64,000 bases of DNA from Pontivivens nitratireducens (GTDB lineage Bacteria > Pseudomonadota > Alphaproteobacteria > Rhodobacterales > Rhodobacteraceae), in assembly GCF_014235845.1 (NCBI RefSeq), contig NZ_JACJUQ010000001.1:372001-436000 (forward strand), read 5' to 3'. The translations under genes and the position numbers were made by a program. Shown here one piece after another: positions 44,459 through 53,483 of the stretch (its first letter is position 1; every line of letters starts with the position of its first letter). The notes under the pieces were generated by a model. That model searched no databases, was not told where the DNA came from, and saw nothing but the letters and a program-made list of their open reading frames with translations.

Positions 44459-45200
44459 GCAGGATTTCGCAACCGTAGGCGAACGCGTCGCCGCGCTGAA
44501 CGACCGCTTCCGGCACCATGCCGCCGGCGCCGTCCTGCGTGAGGCGCTGAACGCCAAGGAAACCGGCCGTGTCGCTGTCGTCTCGTCCTTTGGGGCGGAG
44601 AGCGTGGTGCTGCTGCATCTTGCCGCCGTGGTAAATCCCGATATCCCGGTGCTGTTTATTGATACCGAGATGCTGTTTCCCGAAACGCTGGATTATCAAC
44701 ACGACGTCGCGAAGACGCTGGGCCTGACGAACGTTCAGATTATACGCGCCAGCCGCACCCAGCTTGCCGCGCAGGATCCTGACGGCACGCTGCACCAGCG
44801 CGATACCGATGCGTGCTGCACCCTGCGCAAGACCATCCCGTTGGAGGCCGCGCTGACGCCCTATGATGCGTGGATCACGGGGCGTAAGCGGTTCCAGTCC
44901 GGCACCCGCGCGGCGTTGGAGTTCTTCGAAGCGGAGGGCGACCAGCGCATCAAGATCAACCCCCTGGCCCATTGGGGCCCGTCGGATGTGCAGGACTATC
45001 TTTGGAACAACAAGCTGCCCCGACATCCGCTGGTCGCGCAGGGCTATCCCTCCCTCGGCTGTGCGCCGTGCACCTCGAAGGTAAAGGAAGGTGAAGATCC
45101 CCGCGCAGGCCGTTGGCGTGGCGAGGAAAAAGAAGAATGCGGCATCCACTTCATCGACGGAAAGATGGTGCGTGGGCCCATCAAGGAGACAGTAGAATGA
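44448..45200 (+). CDS. cysH: Adenylylsulfate (APS) reductase, CysH family
   Basis: Reduces activated sulfate to sulfite. The 250 aa protein has the PP-loop fold with VVSSFGAESVVLLHL near the N-terminus. It keeps both cysteine pairs of iron-sulfur APS reductases: C123-C124 (TDACCTLRK) and C205-C208 (LGCAPCTSK), plus ECGIH with the catalytic Cys. This pattern marks the APS type over the PAPS type. It overlaps the 3' end of cysI by 11 nt and the DUF934 start by 4 nt. Confidence 0.92.
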   Translation: MRPEQDFATVGERVAALNDRFRHHAAGAVLREALNAKETGRVAVVSSFGAESVVLLHLAAVVNPDIPVLFIDTEMLFPETLDYQHDVAKTLGLTNVQIIRASRTQLAAQDPDGTLHQRDTDACCTLRKTIPLEAALTPYDAWITGRKRFQSGTRAALEFFEAEGDQRIKINPLAHWGPSDVQDYLWNNKLPRHPLVAQGYPSLGCAPCTSKVKEGEDPRAGRWRGEEKEECGIHFIDGKMVRGPIKETVE

Positions 45201-45598
45201 GCGTGATCGTGACCGATGCAGGCTTCGGCCCTGACGGCTTCAACGCGGGGTTTGCCGCGCCGGGCGAACAATCCGACGGACAGGGTGTCGATCTGCCGAA
45301 CGATGCAGATGTGGTGGCGGTTTTCGACACGATCAAGGACGCTCCGCTGATCCGCATTCCTTTTCCGTCCAGCGCGGACGGACGCGGATTTACCATCGCC
45401 GCGCGCCTGCGCGATTTGGGATATCGCGGTAAGTTGCGCGCGCAGGGGCATGTTATTGCAGAACAATATAGAAAGGCGCGCGGCGTCGGCTTTGATGAGG
45501 TCGAGATTGACGATGCGCTCGCCGCGCGCCAGCCCGCACCACAGTGGAGCCCGGTTCAGACGCTTCGCTACCAATCGAAATTCCGCCGCTCCGCCTGA
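45197..45598 (+). CDS. DUF934 protein of the sulfate reduction operon
   Basis: A 133 aa soluble protein. DUF934 signatures are DADVVAVFDTIKDAPLIRIP and GRGFTIAARLRDLGYRGKLR. It is almost always coupled to cysH/cysI in proteobacteria lacking cysJ; function unproven. ATG at 45197 overlaps the cysH stop as ATGA. Confidence 0.82.
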   Translation: MSVIVTDAGFGPDGFNAGFAAPGEQSDGQGVDLPNDADVVAVFDTIKDAPLIRIPFPSSADGRGFTIAARLRDLGYRGKLRAQGHVIAEQYRKARGVGFDEVEIDDALAARQPAPQWSPVQTLRYQSKFRRSA

Positions 45599-45619
45599 TC
45601 GGTTCTCAAGGACAGACTC

Positions 45620-46420
45620 ATGACGATTCAACAGCCCGTAAACGCCCCTGTGCGCCCTGATGCGCAAATTGTTACCGAAGTAACGCATTGGACCGATAGA
45701 CTTTTTTCGTTCCGGGTGACGCGACCGGCCTCTCTGCGGTTCCGCTCGGGTGAGTTCGTGATGATCGGGTTGCTCAAGGAGGACGGCAAACCGCTTCTGC
45801 GCGCCTATTCCATCGCTTCCCCCAGTTGGGATGAGACGCTGGAGTTCTATTCGATCAAGGTGCCGGATGGGCCGCTGACCTCGAAACTGCAAAATATTTC
45901 CGTTGGGGATCAAGTGATTGTACGGCCCAAGCCGGTCGGGACGCTCGTGACCGACGCGCTGCTGCCGGGCAAGCGATTGTGGCTGCTGGCGACCGGCACG
46001 GGCATAGCCCCGTTTGCCTCCCTGATCCGTGACCCTGATATTTACGAGCGTTATGAGCGGGTTATCCTGACGCATACATGCCGCACGGTTCAGGAGCTGA
46101 CTTACGGTCAGCGTCTGGTGGAGGGTCTGCCCGAGGATCCTCTGGTGGGGGAGCAGGCAATGGACAAGCTGCACTACTTCGCCACCGTTACTCAGGAAGA
46201 GTTTGTAAACAAAGGCAGAATTACCGACCTGATGCGCTCTGGCGAATTGTATGAGGCGCTCGGCACCGGGCCGCTGAACCCGGCGGAAGATCGTGTGATG
46301 ATCTGCGGATCAATGGGCCTCAACCTCGATGTGAAGACCATTCTGGAGGAGGCGGGCTTTACCGAAGGATCCAATTCCGCGCCGGCCGATTTCGTGGTCG
46401 AGAAGGCCTTTGTCGGCTAG
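45620..46420 (+). CDS. fpr: Ferredoxin--NADP+ reductase
   Basis: FAD enzyme of 266 aa that passes electrons between NADPH and ferredoxin or flavodoxin. The FAD motif is LLRAYSIASPSWDE (R-x-Y-S), the NADP-binding part LLATGTGIAPFASLI with MICGSMGLNLDVK. The C-terminus FVVEKAFVG is of bacterial subclass I (ends after the stacking-residue position). Last gene of the sulfur operon, 21 nt after DUF934, so it probably drives the CysI-type reductase. Confidence 0.92.
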   Translation: MTIQQPVNAPVRPDAQIVTEVTHWTDRLFSFRVTRPASLRFRSGEFVMIGLLKEDGKPLLRAYSIASPSWDETLEFYSIKVPDGPLTSKLQNISVGDQVIVRPKPVGTLVTDALLPGKRLWLLATGTGIAPFASLIRDPDIYERYERVILTHTCRTVQELTYGQRLVEGLPEDPLVGEQAMDKLHYFATVTQEEFVNKGRITDLMRSGELYEALGTGPLNPAEDRVMICGSMGLNLDVKTILEEAGFTEGSNSAPADFVVEKAFVG

Positions 46421-46455
46421 CACACCCTCGGACTGCGTTCGGACAGTGGTGAAGG

Positions 46456-46476
46456 GGCGGAGGGAAACCTTCCGCC
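46456..46476 (+). terminator. Hairpin closing the cys operon
   Basis: GGCGGAGGG (46456-46464) pairs with CCTTCCGCC (46468-46476), one G-U, three-base loop AAA, followed by TCTTGCGG. It starts 35 bases after the fpr stop and lies between convergent fpr and pepN. Confidence 0.55.
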
Positions 46477-46503
46477 TCTTGCGGTCGTCCGAACATCCCG
46501 GTC

Positions 46504-46555
46504 CTACGCTTGCGCTCGCATCCGACCGACTATGCCTGCGCTCGCATTCGACCGA
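46504..46555. repeat. 26 bp tandem duplication of the pepN 3' end
   Basis: Units 46504-46529 and 46530-46555 match at 23 of 26 positions. Each encodes VGRMRAQA plus stop on the minus strand. The inner copy supplies the pepN stop (46532-46530); the outer copy lies in the adjacent frame (26 is not a multiple of 3). Confidence 0.85.
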
Positions 46556-49049
46556 CCATCTCCCCGGTATCGCGGCTCAACCCATCGGCGCTGGCGATGC
46601 GTTCGAGTTGATCGAGGATCAGTTTTTGCCGCCCTTCGTCGTAGCGCCGCCACGTCTCGAACGCGGCTGACATGCGCGCGGCCAGCATCGGGTTGCGCTT
46701 GTCCACCTTCAGCAGCCAGTCCGCCAGCCAGACATAACCGGCCCCGTCGGCGCGGTGAAACGCGGCGGTGTTGCCGATCAGCCCGCCAACCAGCGCACGG
46801 AACCGGTTCGGCACAGTCCATGCGAAATCTTCGTGGTTCTGGAGTTGCTGCGCCACGTCCAGCGCCTCATGTGCCGGGGCGAGGCTGGTCTGCATGGCGA
46901 ACCATTTGTCGATGACCAGGTCGGTGCCGGTCCATTCGGCGTGGAATGAGGCCAGCTCCGCCTCCGCCTGTCCGGCGCGGATCAGGGGCGCCAGTGCGGC
47001 GAGGCGGTCCGTCATGTTCGACGCCTGCGCCAGCGCCTCGCGCGCCAGATCGGTGTCGCGGCGGGCGGCGAGCGACAGCAGGCGGTTTGCCAGCGCCCGT
47101 TGCCCCGGCGCCTGACCATCGGGCGAATAGTCCCCGGTGGGCCGGATCGCGCGCGAGATGCGCATCGCCTCCGCGCCCAGGCGTGAGGTCAGTGCTTCCT
47201 CAAGCGATTGATGCCGCACATGCACCAGATCAGGATCGACGGTTCCGCCGCGCAAGGCGATCTCCTGCGCGATACCCTCCTGCGTGGGCAGGCTGAGGAT
47301 CAATGCCCGCAGGGCCGGGTCCAGCGTCTGGTCATTCAGAACCGCGCACACGCCGTCCAGCCAGGGTGCCGGGTCGCCATCGCCTGCCAGTACGTCGAGC
47401 GCGAGGGTGCGCCCGGCCTCCCACCGGTTGAACGCATCCGTATCGCGGGCCAGGCGCAGGGCGGCATCGCCCGGCTGCCCCTTCTGCTCCAGGATCACAG
47501 GAGCCGAGAAGCCGCGCAGGACGGAGGGGACCGCGCGGGCGGCAGTCTTGACCCGCAATTCCTGCTCGGCCTTGGTCAACAGGAACGTGCCATTCGCGAC
47601 CTCGCCCCCATCGTCCAGCAAGCCCCAGCGAATCGGGATCGGCACCGGTTGCTTGTCCGGCTGACCGGGGGTCGGCGGGGTGGTCTGGCGAAAGGTCAGG
47701 ATCGTCTGCCCCCCCTCGAACCGATCCTCGACCGTCAGGTGGGGCGTTCCGGCCTGATGATACCAGCGGCGGAATTGGGACAGGTCGTGGCCCGTCGCAT
47801 CCTGAAACACACTCAGCCAATCCTCGATCGTGCAGGCCTGCCCGTCGTGGCGTTCGAAATACAGCTTCAGCGCCGCGTCGTAGGCATCCTGCCCGACAAT
47901 CTCACGCAGCATGCGGATCAGCTCCGCCCCCTTTTCATAGACGGTGGCAGTGTAGAAATTGTTGATCTCGACATAGCTTTCGGGCCGCACGGGATGGGCG
48001 AGGGGGCCTGCATCCTCGCGGAACTGCCCGGCGCGCAGGCGCAGCACGTCCTCGATGCGCTTGACCGGGGCCGATCGCATATCGGCGGAGAAGCACTGAT
48101 CGCGAAAGACGGTCAGCCCCTCTTTGAGGGACAATTGGAACCAGTCGCGGCAAGTGATGCGGTTGCCGGTCCAGTTGTGGAAATATTCATGCGCGATGAC
48201 GCTTTCCACACCGTCGAAATCGGCATCCGTGGCGGTTTCGGGGCTGGCCAGCACGTATTTGGAGTTGAAGACGTTGAGGCCCTTGTTCTCCATCGCGCCG
48301 GCATTGAAATCGTCCACCGCGACGATCTGGAACAGGTCGAGGTCGTATTCCAGTCCGTAGGTGTCCTCGTCCCATTTCATCGCCCGTTTGAGCGCATCCA
48401 TGGCGTAGGCGCAGCGCCCCTGATCGCCATCGCGCACCCAGATTTTAAGCGTGACATCGCGACCGGACATGGTGGTGAAGCTGTCCTCGACACTGCACAG
48501 ATCACCCGCGACCAGCGCGAACAGATAGCTGGGCTTGCGCCAGGGGTCGTGCCATTCGGCCCAGCCGGGTCCGCTGCCGGTCAGATCGCCATTGGACAGC
48601 AACACCGGCATGTCGCCTTCGATGCGCACCGTGTAGACCGCCATCACGTCAGGACGGTCGGGGAAGTAGGTGATGCGGCGAAAGCCTTCGGCCTCGCACT
48701 GCGTGATGAACAGGTCACGGCGGTAATACAGCCCCTCCAGCGTGGTGTTGCCGGCGGGGTCGATCCGGGTTTCCGCAACCCATGTGAACGGACCGTCGGG
48801 CAGGTCGGCGGCGGCGACGGTCAGGCCGTCCTCATCGCATGTGGGGGTAACGGGCACCCCGTTGATCGCGGCGCTGAGCAGGTCGAGGTCCACACCATCC
48901 AGCCGCAGGTCGCCGGTGCCTGCCCCGAACGCGATCTCGGCCCGCACGCGGGTGGCCTCCGGATCCAGATGGAATGTCAGGTGCACCGTGCTGACCGGAT
49001 GCGAGAACGGCTTATAATCTTCGAGGCGGATGACGGATTGTCGGCTCAT
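46530..49049 (-). CDS. pepN: Aminopeptidase N
   Basis: Cytosolic M1 zinc aminopeptidase of 839 aa. GAMENKGLNVF is the substrate-recognition motif and HEYFHNWTGNR (His287, Glu288, His291) with the downstream Glu in SLKEGLTVFRDQ forms the zinc site. C-terminal helical domains follow to the end at VGRMRAQA. The start MSRQSVIRLEDY at 49049 has GAGGGA upstream; the longer frame adds unsupported residues. It is divergent from malate synthase across 169 bp. Confidence 0.94.
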   Translation of the reverse strand: MSRQSVIRLEDYKPFSHPVSTVHLTFHLDPEATRVRAEIAFGAGTGDLRLDGVDLDLLSAAINGVPVTPTCDEDGLTVAAADLPDGPFTWVAETRIDPAGNTTLEGLYYRRDLFITQCEAEGFRRITYFPDRPDVMAVYTVRIEGDMPVLLSNGDLTGSGPGWAEWHDPWRKPSYLFALVAGDLCSVEDSFTTMSGRDVTLKIWVRDGDQGRCAYAMDALKRAMKWDEDTYGLEYDLDLFQIVAVDDFNAGAMENKGLNVFNSKYVLASPETATDADFDGVESVIAHEYFHNWTGNRITCRDWFQLSLKEGLTVFRDQCFSADMRSAPVKRIEDVLRLRAGQFREDAGPLAHPVRPESYVEINNFYTATVYEKGAELIRMLREIVGQDAYDAALKLYFERHDGQACTIEDWLSVFQDATGHDLSQFRRWYHQAGTPHLTVEDRFEGGQTILTFRQTTPPTPGQPDKQPVPIPIRWGLLDDGGEVANGTFLLTKAEQELRVKTAARAVPSVLRGFSAPVILEQKGQPGDAALRLARDTDAFNRWEAGRTLALDVLAGDGDPAPWLDGVCAVLNDQTLDPALRALILSLPTQEGIAQEIALRGGTVDPDLVHVRHQSLEEALTSRLGAEAMRISRAIRPTGDYSPDGQAPGQRALANRLLSLAARRDTDLAREALAQASNMTDRLAALAPLIRAGQAEAELASFHAEWTGTDLVIDKWFAMQTSLAPAHEALDVAQQLQNHEDFAWTVPNRFRALVGGLIGNTAAFHRADGAGYVWLADWLLKVDKRNPMLAARMSAAFETWRRYDEGRQKLILDQLERIASADGLSRDTGEMVGRMRAQA

Positions 49050-49218
49050 ACATGGTCCCTCTGAGCGGTTCGGCCCTATGGTGGGCGTGCGTCGGGGGAA
49101 GTGCAAGCGGTCGGCCTATTCCACCATATGAAATCGGATCCCACCGACATTGCCCCCGACATTGCGTTGCGCGCCCCACGCGCTATCTGTTCGGAAACAT
49201 CCCAGAGGAGAGACGGCC

Positions 49219-51441
49219 ATGACAGACCGGATAGCGATCGAAGGCCTGCACGTCGCGCAGGAGATGAAGGATTTCATCAGCACGCAGGCCCTGCCGGGCA
49301 CCGGTGTCGATGAGGGCGCATTCTGGAAGGGATTGTCCAACCTGATCCACGATATGGGCCCGCGCAACCGCGAATTGCTGGCGATCCGACGTCAGATGCA
49401 GGAGAAGATCGACGCCTGGCATATCGAGCATCGCGGTCAACCGCATGATGCGCAGGCCTACAAAGATTTCCTGCGCGAAATCGGCTATCTGGTCCCCGAG
49501 GGGGAACCCTTCACCATCGAGACGCGCGATGTGGACCCGGAAATCGCCTGCACACCCGGCCCGCAATTGGTGGTGCCGGTGATGAACGCCCGCTATGCGC
49601 TGAACGCGGTCAACGCACGGTGGGGCAGCCTGTACGACGCCCTTTACGGTACGGATGCGCTGGGCGATCTGCCCACCGGCAAGGGCTATGACGCGGAGCG
49701 TGGCGCGCGGGTGATCGCCCGTGCGAAATCGTTTCTGGATGAGGTGGCACCCCTGTTCTCCGGCTCGCACGCGGATGTTGCGGGCTACCGCGTGACTGAT
49801 CGCGGGCTGGAGGCGGAGATTCTCAATGACGAGGATACGCGCGGCACCGAAACCATGCAGAGCCGCGAGGTCCCCTCCGCCGGAAAGCCGCCCAAGGTGT
49901 TCAACGGGATGCTGCTGGCCAGCCCGGAACAGTTCGCCGGGTGGCGCGGCGACAGGGATGCGCCCAGCGCGATCCTGCTGCGCAACAACAACCTGCATAT
50001 CGAAATCCAGATCGACCGCGACAGCCGGATCGGCGGGTCGGACAAGGCGGGCGTCGCGGACGTTCTGCTGGAATCCGCGATCTCGACCATCATGGATTGC
50101 GAGGATTCCGTCGCCGCCGTCGATGCCGAGGACAAGGTTCTGGCCTGGGGCAACTGGCTGGGCCTGATGAAGGGCGATTTGCAGGAGGAGGTGACAAAGG
50201 ACGGTCAGACCTTCATTCGCAAGATGAACCCTGACCGGACATATGAGAGCACGGACGGCACATTATCGCTGAAGGGGCGCAGCCTGATGCTGGTGCGCAA
50301 TGTCGGCCATCTGATGACCAATCCCGCCGTGCTGGATCGCGACGGAAACGAAGCCGGGGAGGGGCTGCTGGACGCAATGGTCACGACGCTGTGCGCCATG
50401 CATGATTTGCAACGCGACGGCGGCAACTCGGTCTGCGGCTCGGTCTATGTGGTAAAGCCCAAGATGCACGGCCCCGATGAGGTCGCCTTCACCGATGAGA
50501 TATTCGATCGGGTGGAAGATGTTCTGGGCCTGCCCCGTCACACCGTAAAACTGGGCATCATGGATGAGGAGCGGCGCACCTCGGTCAACCTTGCGGAATG
50601 CATACGTGCCGCCAAGCATCGCGTGGCGTTCATCAACACCGGCTTTCTCGACCGGACCGGCGATGAGATGCACACCTCGATGGAGGCCGGGCCGATGATG
50701 CGCAAGGGTGACATCAAAGCGACCCCTTGGATCAAGGCCTATGAGGATCGCAACGTCGATATCGGACTGACCGCTGGTCTGAAGGGGCGCGCGCAGATCG
50801 GCAAGGGGATGTGGACGATGTCCGATCTTATGGCCGATATGCTGGAGCAGAAGATCGGCCACTTGAAGGCAGGCGCGACCTGCGCCTGGGTGCCGTCGCC
50901 CACCGCTGCAACCCTGCACGCGACGCATTACCACCAGATCAACGTTCTGGACCGTCAGGATGAGATTGCGGCAGGCGGCTCGCGCGCAACGCTCGACGAT
51001 TTGCTGACCTATCCTGTGGCGGAGGGGCAGAACTGGTCCGAGGAGGACGTTCGGGCGGAGTTGGAGAACAACGCCCAGGGGATCCTGGGCTACGTGGTGC
51101 GCTGGGTCGATCACGGGGTCGGCTGTTCCAAGGTGCCCGACATCAATGATGTCGGCCTGATGGAGGATCGCGCGACCTGCCGCATTTCCTCGCAACACAT
51201 GGCGAACTGGCTGCACCACGGCGTCGTGACCCACGATCAGGTGGAGGAAGTGCTGCAACGCATGGCCGCGAAGGTCGATGCCCAGAACGCCGGCGATCCC
51301 GACTACATCCCCATGGCCCCCGGCTTCGACACCATAGCCTACAAGGCGGCGCAGGACCTGATCTACAAGGGGACGGAGCAGCCCTCGGGCTATACCGAAC
51401 CGGTCCTTCACCGCCGCAGGCTGGAACTGAAGGCATCCTGA
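49219..51441 (+). CDS. glcB: Malate synthase G
   Basis: Condenses glyoxylate and acetyl-CoA to malate, 740 aa, the G-type length. Motifs include [36 protein letters not shown] (metal ligand region), [13 protein letters not shown] and the C-terminal [21 protein letters not shown] lies 7 nt before ATG 49219. In Rhodobacteraceae it serves the ethylmalonyl-CoA or glyoxylate pathways of acetate use. Monocistronic, followed by a REP-like hairpin. Confidence 0.95.
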   Translation: MTDRIAIEGLHVAQEMKDFISTQALPGTGVDEGAFWKGLSNLIHDMGPRNRELLAIRRQMQEKIDAWHIEHRGQPHDAQAYKDFLREIGYLVPEGEPFTIETRDVDPEIACTPGPQLVVPVMNARYALNAVNARWGSLYDALYGTDALGDLPTGKGYDAERGARVIARAKSFLDEVAPLFSGSHADVAGYRVTDRGLEAEILNDEDTRGTETMQSREVPSAGKPPKVFNGMLLASPEQFAGWRGDRDAPSAILLRNNNLHIEIQIDRDSRIGGSDKAGVADVLLESAISTIMDCEDSVAAVDAEDKVLAWGNWLGLMKGDLQEEVTKDGQTFIRKMNPDRTYESTDGTLSLKGRSLMLVRNVGHLMTNPAVLDRDGNEAGEGLLDAMVTTLCAMHDLQRDGGNSVCGSVYVVKPKMHGPDEVAFTDEIFDRVEDVLGLPRHTVKLGIMDEERRTSVNLAECIRAAKHRVAFINTGFLDRTGDEMHTSMEAGPMMRKGDIKATPWIKAYEDRNVDIGLTAGLKGRAQIGKGMWTMSDLMADMLEQKIGHLKAGATCAWVPSPTAATLHATHYHQINVLDRQDEIAAGGSRATLDDLLTYPVAEGQNWSEEDVRAELENNAQGILGYVVRWVDHGVGCSKVPDINDVGLMEDRATCRISSQHMANWLHHGVVTHDQVEEVLQRMAAKVDAQNAGDPDYIPMAPGFDTIAYKAAQDLIYKGTEQPSGYTEPVLHRRRLELKAS

Positions 51442-51452
51442 GCCATTCACTT

Positions 51453-51499
51453 TCCCCAAATATCCCCGCCGGAGGCATCCCTCCGGCGCATCTTCAAAG
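51453..51499. repeat. REP-like extragenic palindrome after glcB
   Basis: GCCGGAGG (51468-51475) pairs with CCTCCGGC (51480-51487), flanked by CCAAATATCCCC and GCATCTTCAAAGG. On the minus strand this reads as GATGCCTCCGGCGGGGATAT, a form I recall as a frequent extragenic repeat in Rhodobacteraceae. It may also act as a 3' terminator of glcB. No other copy lies in this window. Confidence 0.5.
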
Positions 51500-51730
51500 G
51501 ACGCTCGATGTCTGAAATCACCCGCCGCAAGACGAGATAACCCTCAAACCTCTGTCCGTCGTGGTATTGGACAAGAAAGAGGCGGTCGTCGGCGCGGTGG
51601 GTGACCTGCGACAGCGCGGACAACGATCAACTGGCGGGTATAGCCGGATCGAGGCCACGGCGAGCCTTAGGCTCAGAAATCCGCGGCGGGCTTATTTCGA
51701 TATCCGTCCAGGCGGATTGACCCTGCGAGA

Positions 51731-52069
51731 TCAGTCTTCGTTTGCTTCGCAGAGCAGGGGAGCCATACGGGTGCGCAGGTTCGTCAGCGTGCCTTCATTG
51801 CCCTTGTTCCACCATTCCCATTCGCCTGAAACATAGCGCACGCCCGATCCGGCGAGCACGGCCACGAACAGCCGTTCGGAGCCGTCGGGGGACAGCAGCG
51901 CAAGGCTTTGATGGGCGTCGGTAATGTAGCGAACCGACAGATCGCGCCCGTCGGCACAGGTGTGGTGGACCACTATGGTTTCCGTTTGCGCGCCGAGCGG
52001 CAGGCTCAGCGATATTTCCGCCTGTGCGGGAACGGCGACGGTCAGGGCCAGCAGTGTTGTTCGGATCAT
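51731..52069 (-). CDS. MliC-type lysozyme-inhibitor domain protein
   Basis: A 112 aa exported protein: signal peptide MIRTTLLALTVAVPAQA, then a small beta-barrel. TCADGRDLSVRYI and GVRYVSGEWEWWNKGNEGTL are the conserved segments of the MliC/PliC family, including the Ser-Gly and W-W-K-G parts, and two cysteines (in HTCAD and LLCEA) could form the family disulfide. Known members protect the cell wall from c-type lysozyme. Isolated gene; 289 bp separate it from glcB. Confidence 0.75.
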   Translation of the reverse strand: MIRTTLLALTVAVPAQAEISLSLPLGAQTETIVVHHTCADGRDLSVRYITDAHQSLALLSPDGSERLFVAVLAGSGVRYVSGEWEWWNKGNEGTLTNLRTRMAPLLCEANED

Positions 52070-52214
52070 CGTATAGGCCTGTCGGGATAGAAGCGATCGG
52101 GAGCCGGGACCCGTATCCGTTTCGCTTGCCGGGGTTGCAGGGCGGGTATAGATCGCATCACACAGGATGGTCCTGCGGTGCTCACCGATTTGCGCCCAAG
52201 ATACGGAGCATATG

Positions 52215-52616
52215 ATGACGCGACAACTCTTCTCGCAAGGGTCCGAATACGAGAATTCCATCGGCTACAGCCGCGCCGTGCGGGACGGACGCTGGGTCTT
52301 CGTTTCGGGCACCACCGGGTTTGACTATGCGACCATGGAAATCTCGGACGATATGGCGGTGCAGACCGATCAGGCGATGCGCAACATCAACACGGCCCTG
52401 TCAGCGGTCGGCGCATCCATGGCGGATGTTGCGCGCGTCACCTATATGGTGCCGAACCGCGATCTGTTCGAGCAGAGCCACGAGGTGCTGCATACCTGGC
52501 TGGGCAACGTGCGACCCGCCGCGACGATGTTCGTGGCCGAGCTTCTGGACCCGCGCATGTTGATCGAGATCGAGGTGACGGCCCGCGTTGCCAACGGTGG
52601 CAAGCGCAAGAAGTAA
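52215..52616 (+). CDS. RidA/YjgF family protein
   Basis: A 133 aa Rid-superfamily protein; classical RidA deaminates reactive 2-aminoacrylate intermediates. Motifs are GRWVFVSGTTGFD, DQAMRNINTALSAVGASMAD and the C-terminal AELLDPRMLIEIEVTA; the catalytic Arg of RidA (R105 of the E. coli type) is replaced by PRMLIEIE with the Arg shifted as in other Rid subfamilies, so deaminase activity is uncertain. The second ATG (52215) has the better spacing from CGGAG. Confidence 0.85.
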   Translation: MTRQLFSQGSEYENSIGYSRAVRDGRWVFVSGTTGFDYATMEISDDMAVQTDQAMRNINTALSAVGASMADVARVTYMVPNRDLFEQSHEVLHTWLGNVRPAATMFVAELLDPRMLIEIEVTARVANGGKRKK

Positions 52617-52717
52617 GAGCCTGCGGCGCGGATATTTGCGGAAAGTGAAAACCGGGGCGTGGACGAAGCGTAACTGTGCGGGCATACTGCGATGCAGCAC
52701 ACGATTCAGGAGCGACC

Positions 52718-53470
52718 ATGTCCCGTCCCGTTATCGGTATCATCGGCAATCAGCACCAGATCAACGATCAGTATCAGGTGCAGGCCGTCGGCACGATGAA
52801 TATCACCGCAATCGTTGAGGTATGCGACGCGATTCCCATGATGCTGCCAGCCGATCCAGCAATGATCGGGGTCGCGGACGCCATACAGGTCTGTGACGGA
52901 TTCGTGTTTCCGGGTGCGCGCCCCAATGTGCACCCCGAGGAATACGGTCATGCGGAGACGGAGGCCCACGGCACGTTCGATCGCGCGCGCGATGCGCTGG
53001 CGCTGCCCCTGATCCGCGAATGCGTGGCGCGGGGCGTTCCCGTGCTGGGACTGTGCCGTGGCTTTCAGGAAATGGCGGTGGCCTTCGGATCGACGTTGCA
53101 CCCTGAAATCCGCGACATTCCCGGACGCCTGAACCACCGTATGCCCCCCGATGGCACGATGGAGGAGAAGTTCGCGCTGCGCCATTGGGTGACGTTGACC
53201 CCCGATGGGCCGTTTGCACGGTTGTTCGGTGCGCCCGAAGTCTTGACCAATACGCTGCACGGGCAGGGGATCGAGGACCCGGGCAGTCGCGTCATCGTCG
53301 ATGGCCGCGCGCCCGACGGAACCGCCGAGGCGATCTATATCGAGGGTGCGCCCGGTTTCGCCATGGGGGTGCAGTGGCATCCTGAATACAAGGCGGGGGA
53401 GGATATGGTCTCCCGCGCCTTGTTCGAAGCATTCGGGCGGGCCGCCGCCGGTTTGCGTCGCGCCGCCTGA
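52718..53470 (+). CDS. Class I glutamine amidotransferase-like hydrolase (PuuD type)
   Basis: A 250 aa gamma-glutamyl hydrolase-like protein. VLGLCRGFQEM holds the nucleophile Cys; VQWHPEYKAGED gives the His and Glu of the triad. DGFVFPGARPNVHPEEYG is the PuuD/peptidase C26 oxyanion segment. PuuD frees GABA from gamma-glutamyl-GABA. This gene could complement the gamma-glutamylation cluster at 26-34 kb although it is 18 kb away. AGGAG precedes the start. It follows the RidA gene by about 100 bp. Confidence 0.85.
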   Translation: MSRPVIGIIGNQHQINDQYQVQAVGTMNITAIVEVCDAIPMMLPADPAMIGVADAIQVCDGFVFPGARPNVHPEEYGHAETEAHGTFDRARDALALPLIRECVARGVPVLGLCRGFQEMAVAFGSTLHPEIRDIPGRLNHRMPPDGTMEEKFALRHWVTLTPDGPFARLFGAPEVLTNTLHGQGIEDPGSRVIVDGRAPDGTAEAIYIEGAPGFAMGVQWHPEYKAGEDMVSRALFEAFGRAAAGLRRAA

Positions 53471-53483
53471 TTCCACGTCGAAT

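Noticed and set aside
42314-44557. 747-codon minus-strand frame opposite cysI
   Set aside because: High-GC shadow of cysI and neighbours; it lacks domains, while the plus strand has intact siroheme and cluster motifs.
51561-51836. 91-codon plus-strand open frame after malate synthase G
   Set aside because: It overlaps the MliC-like gene in antisense, has arginine-rich shadow composition and no ribosome-binding site.
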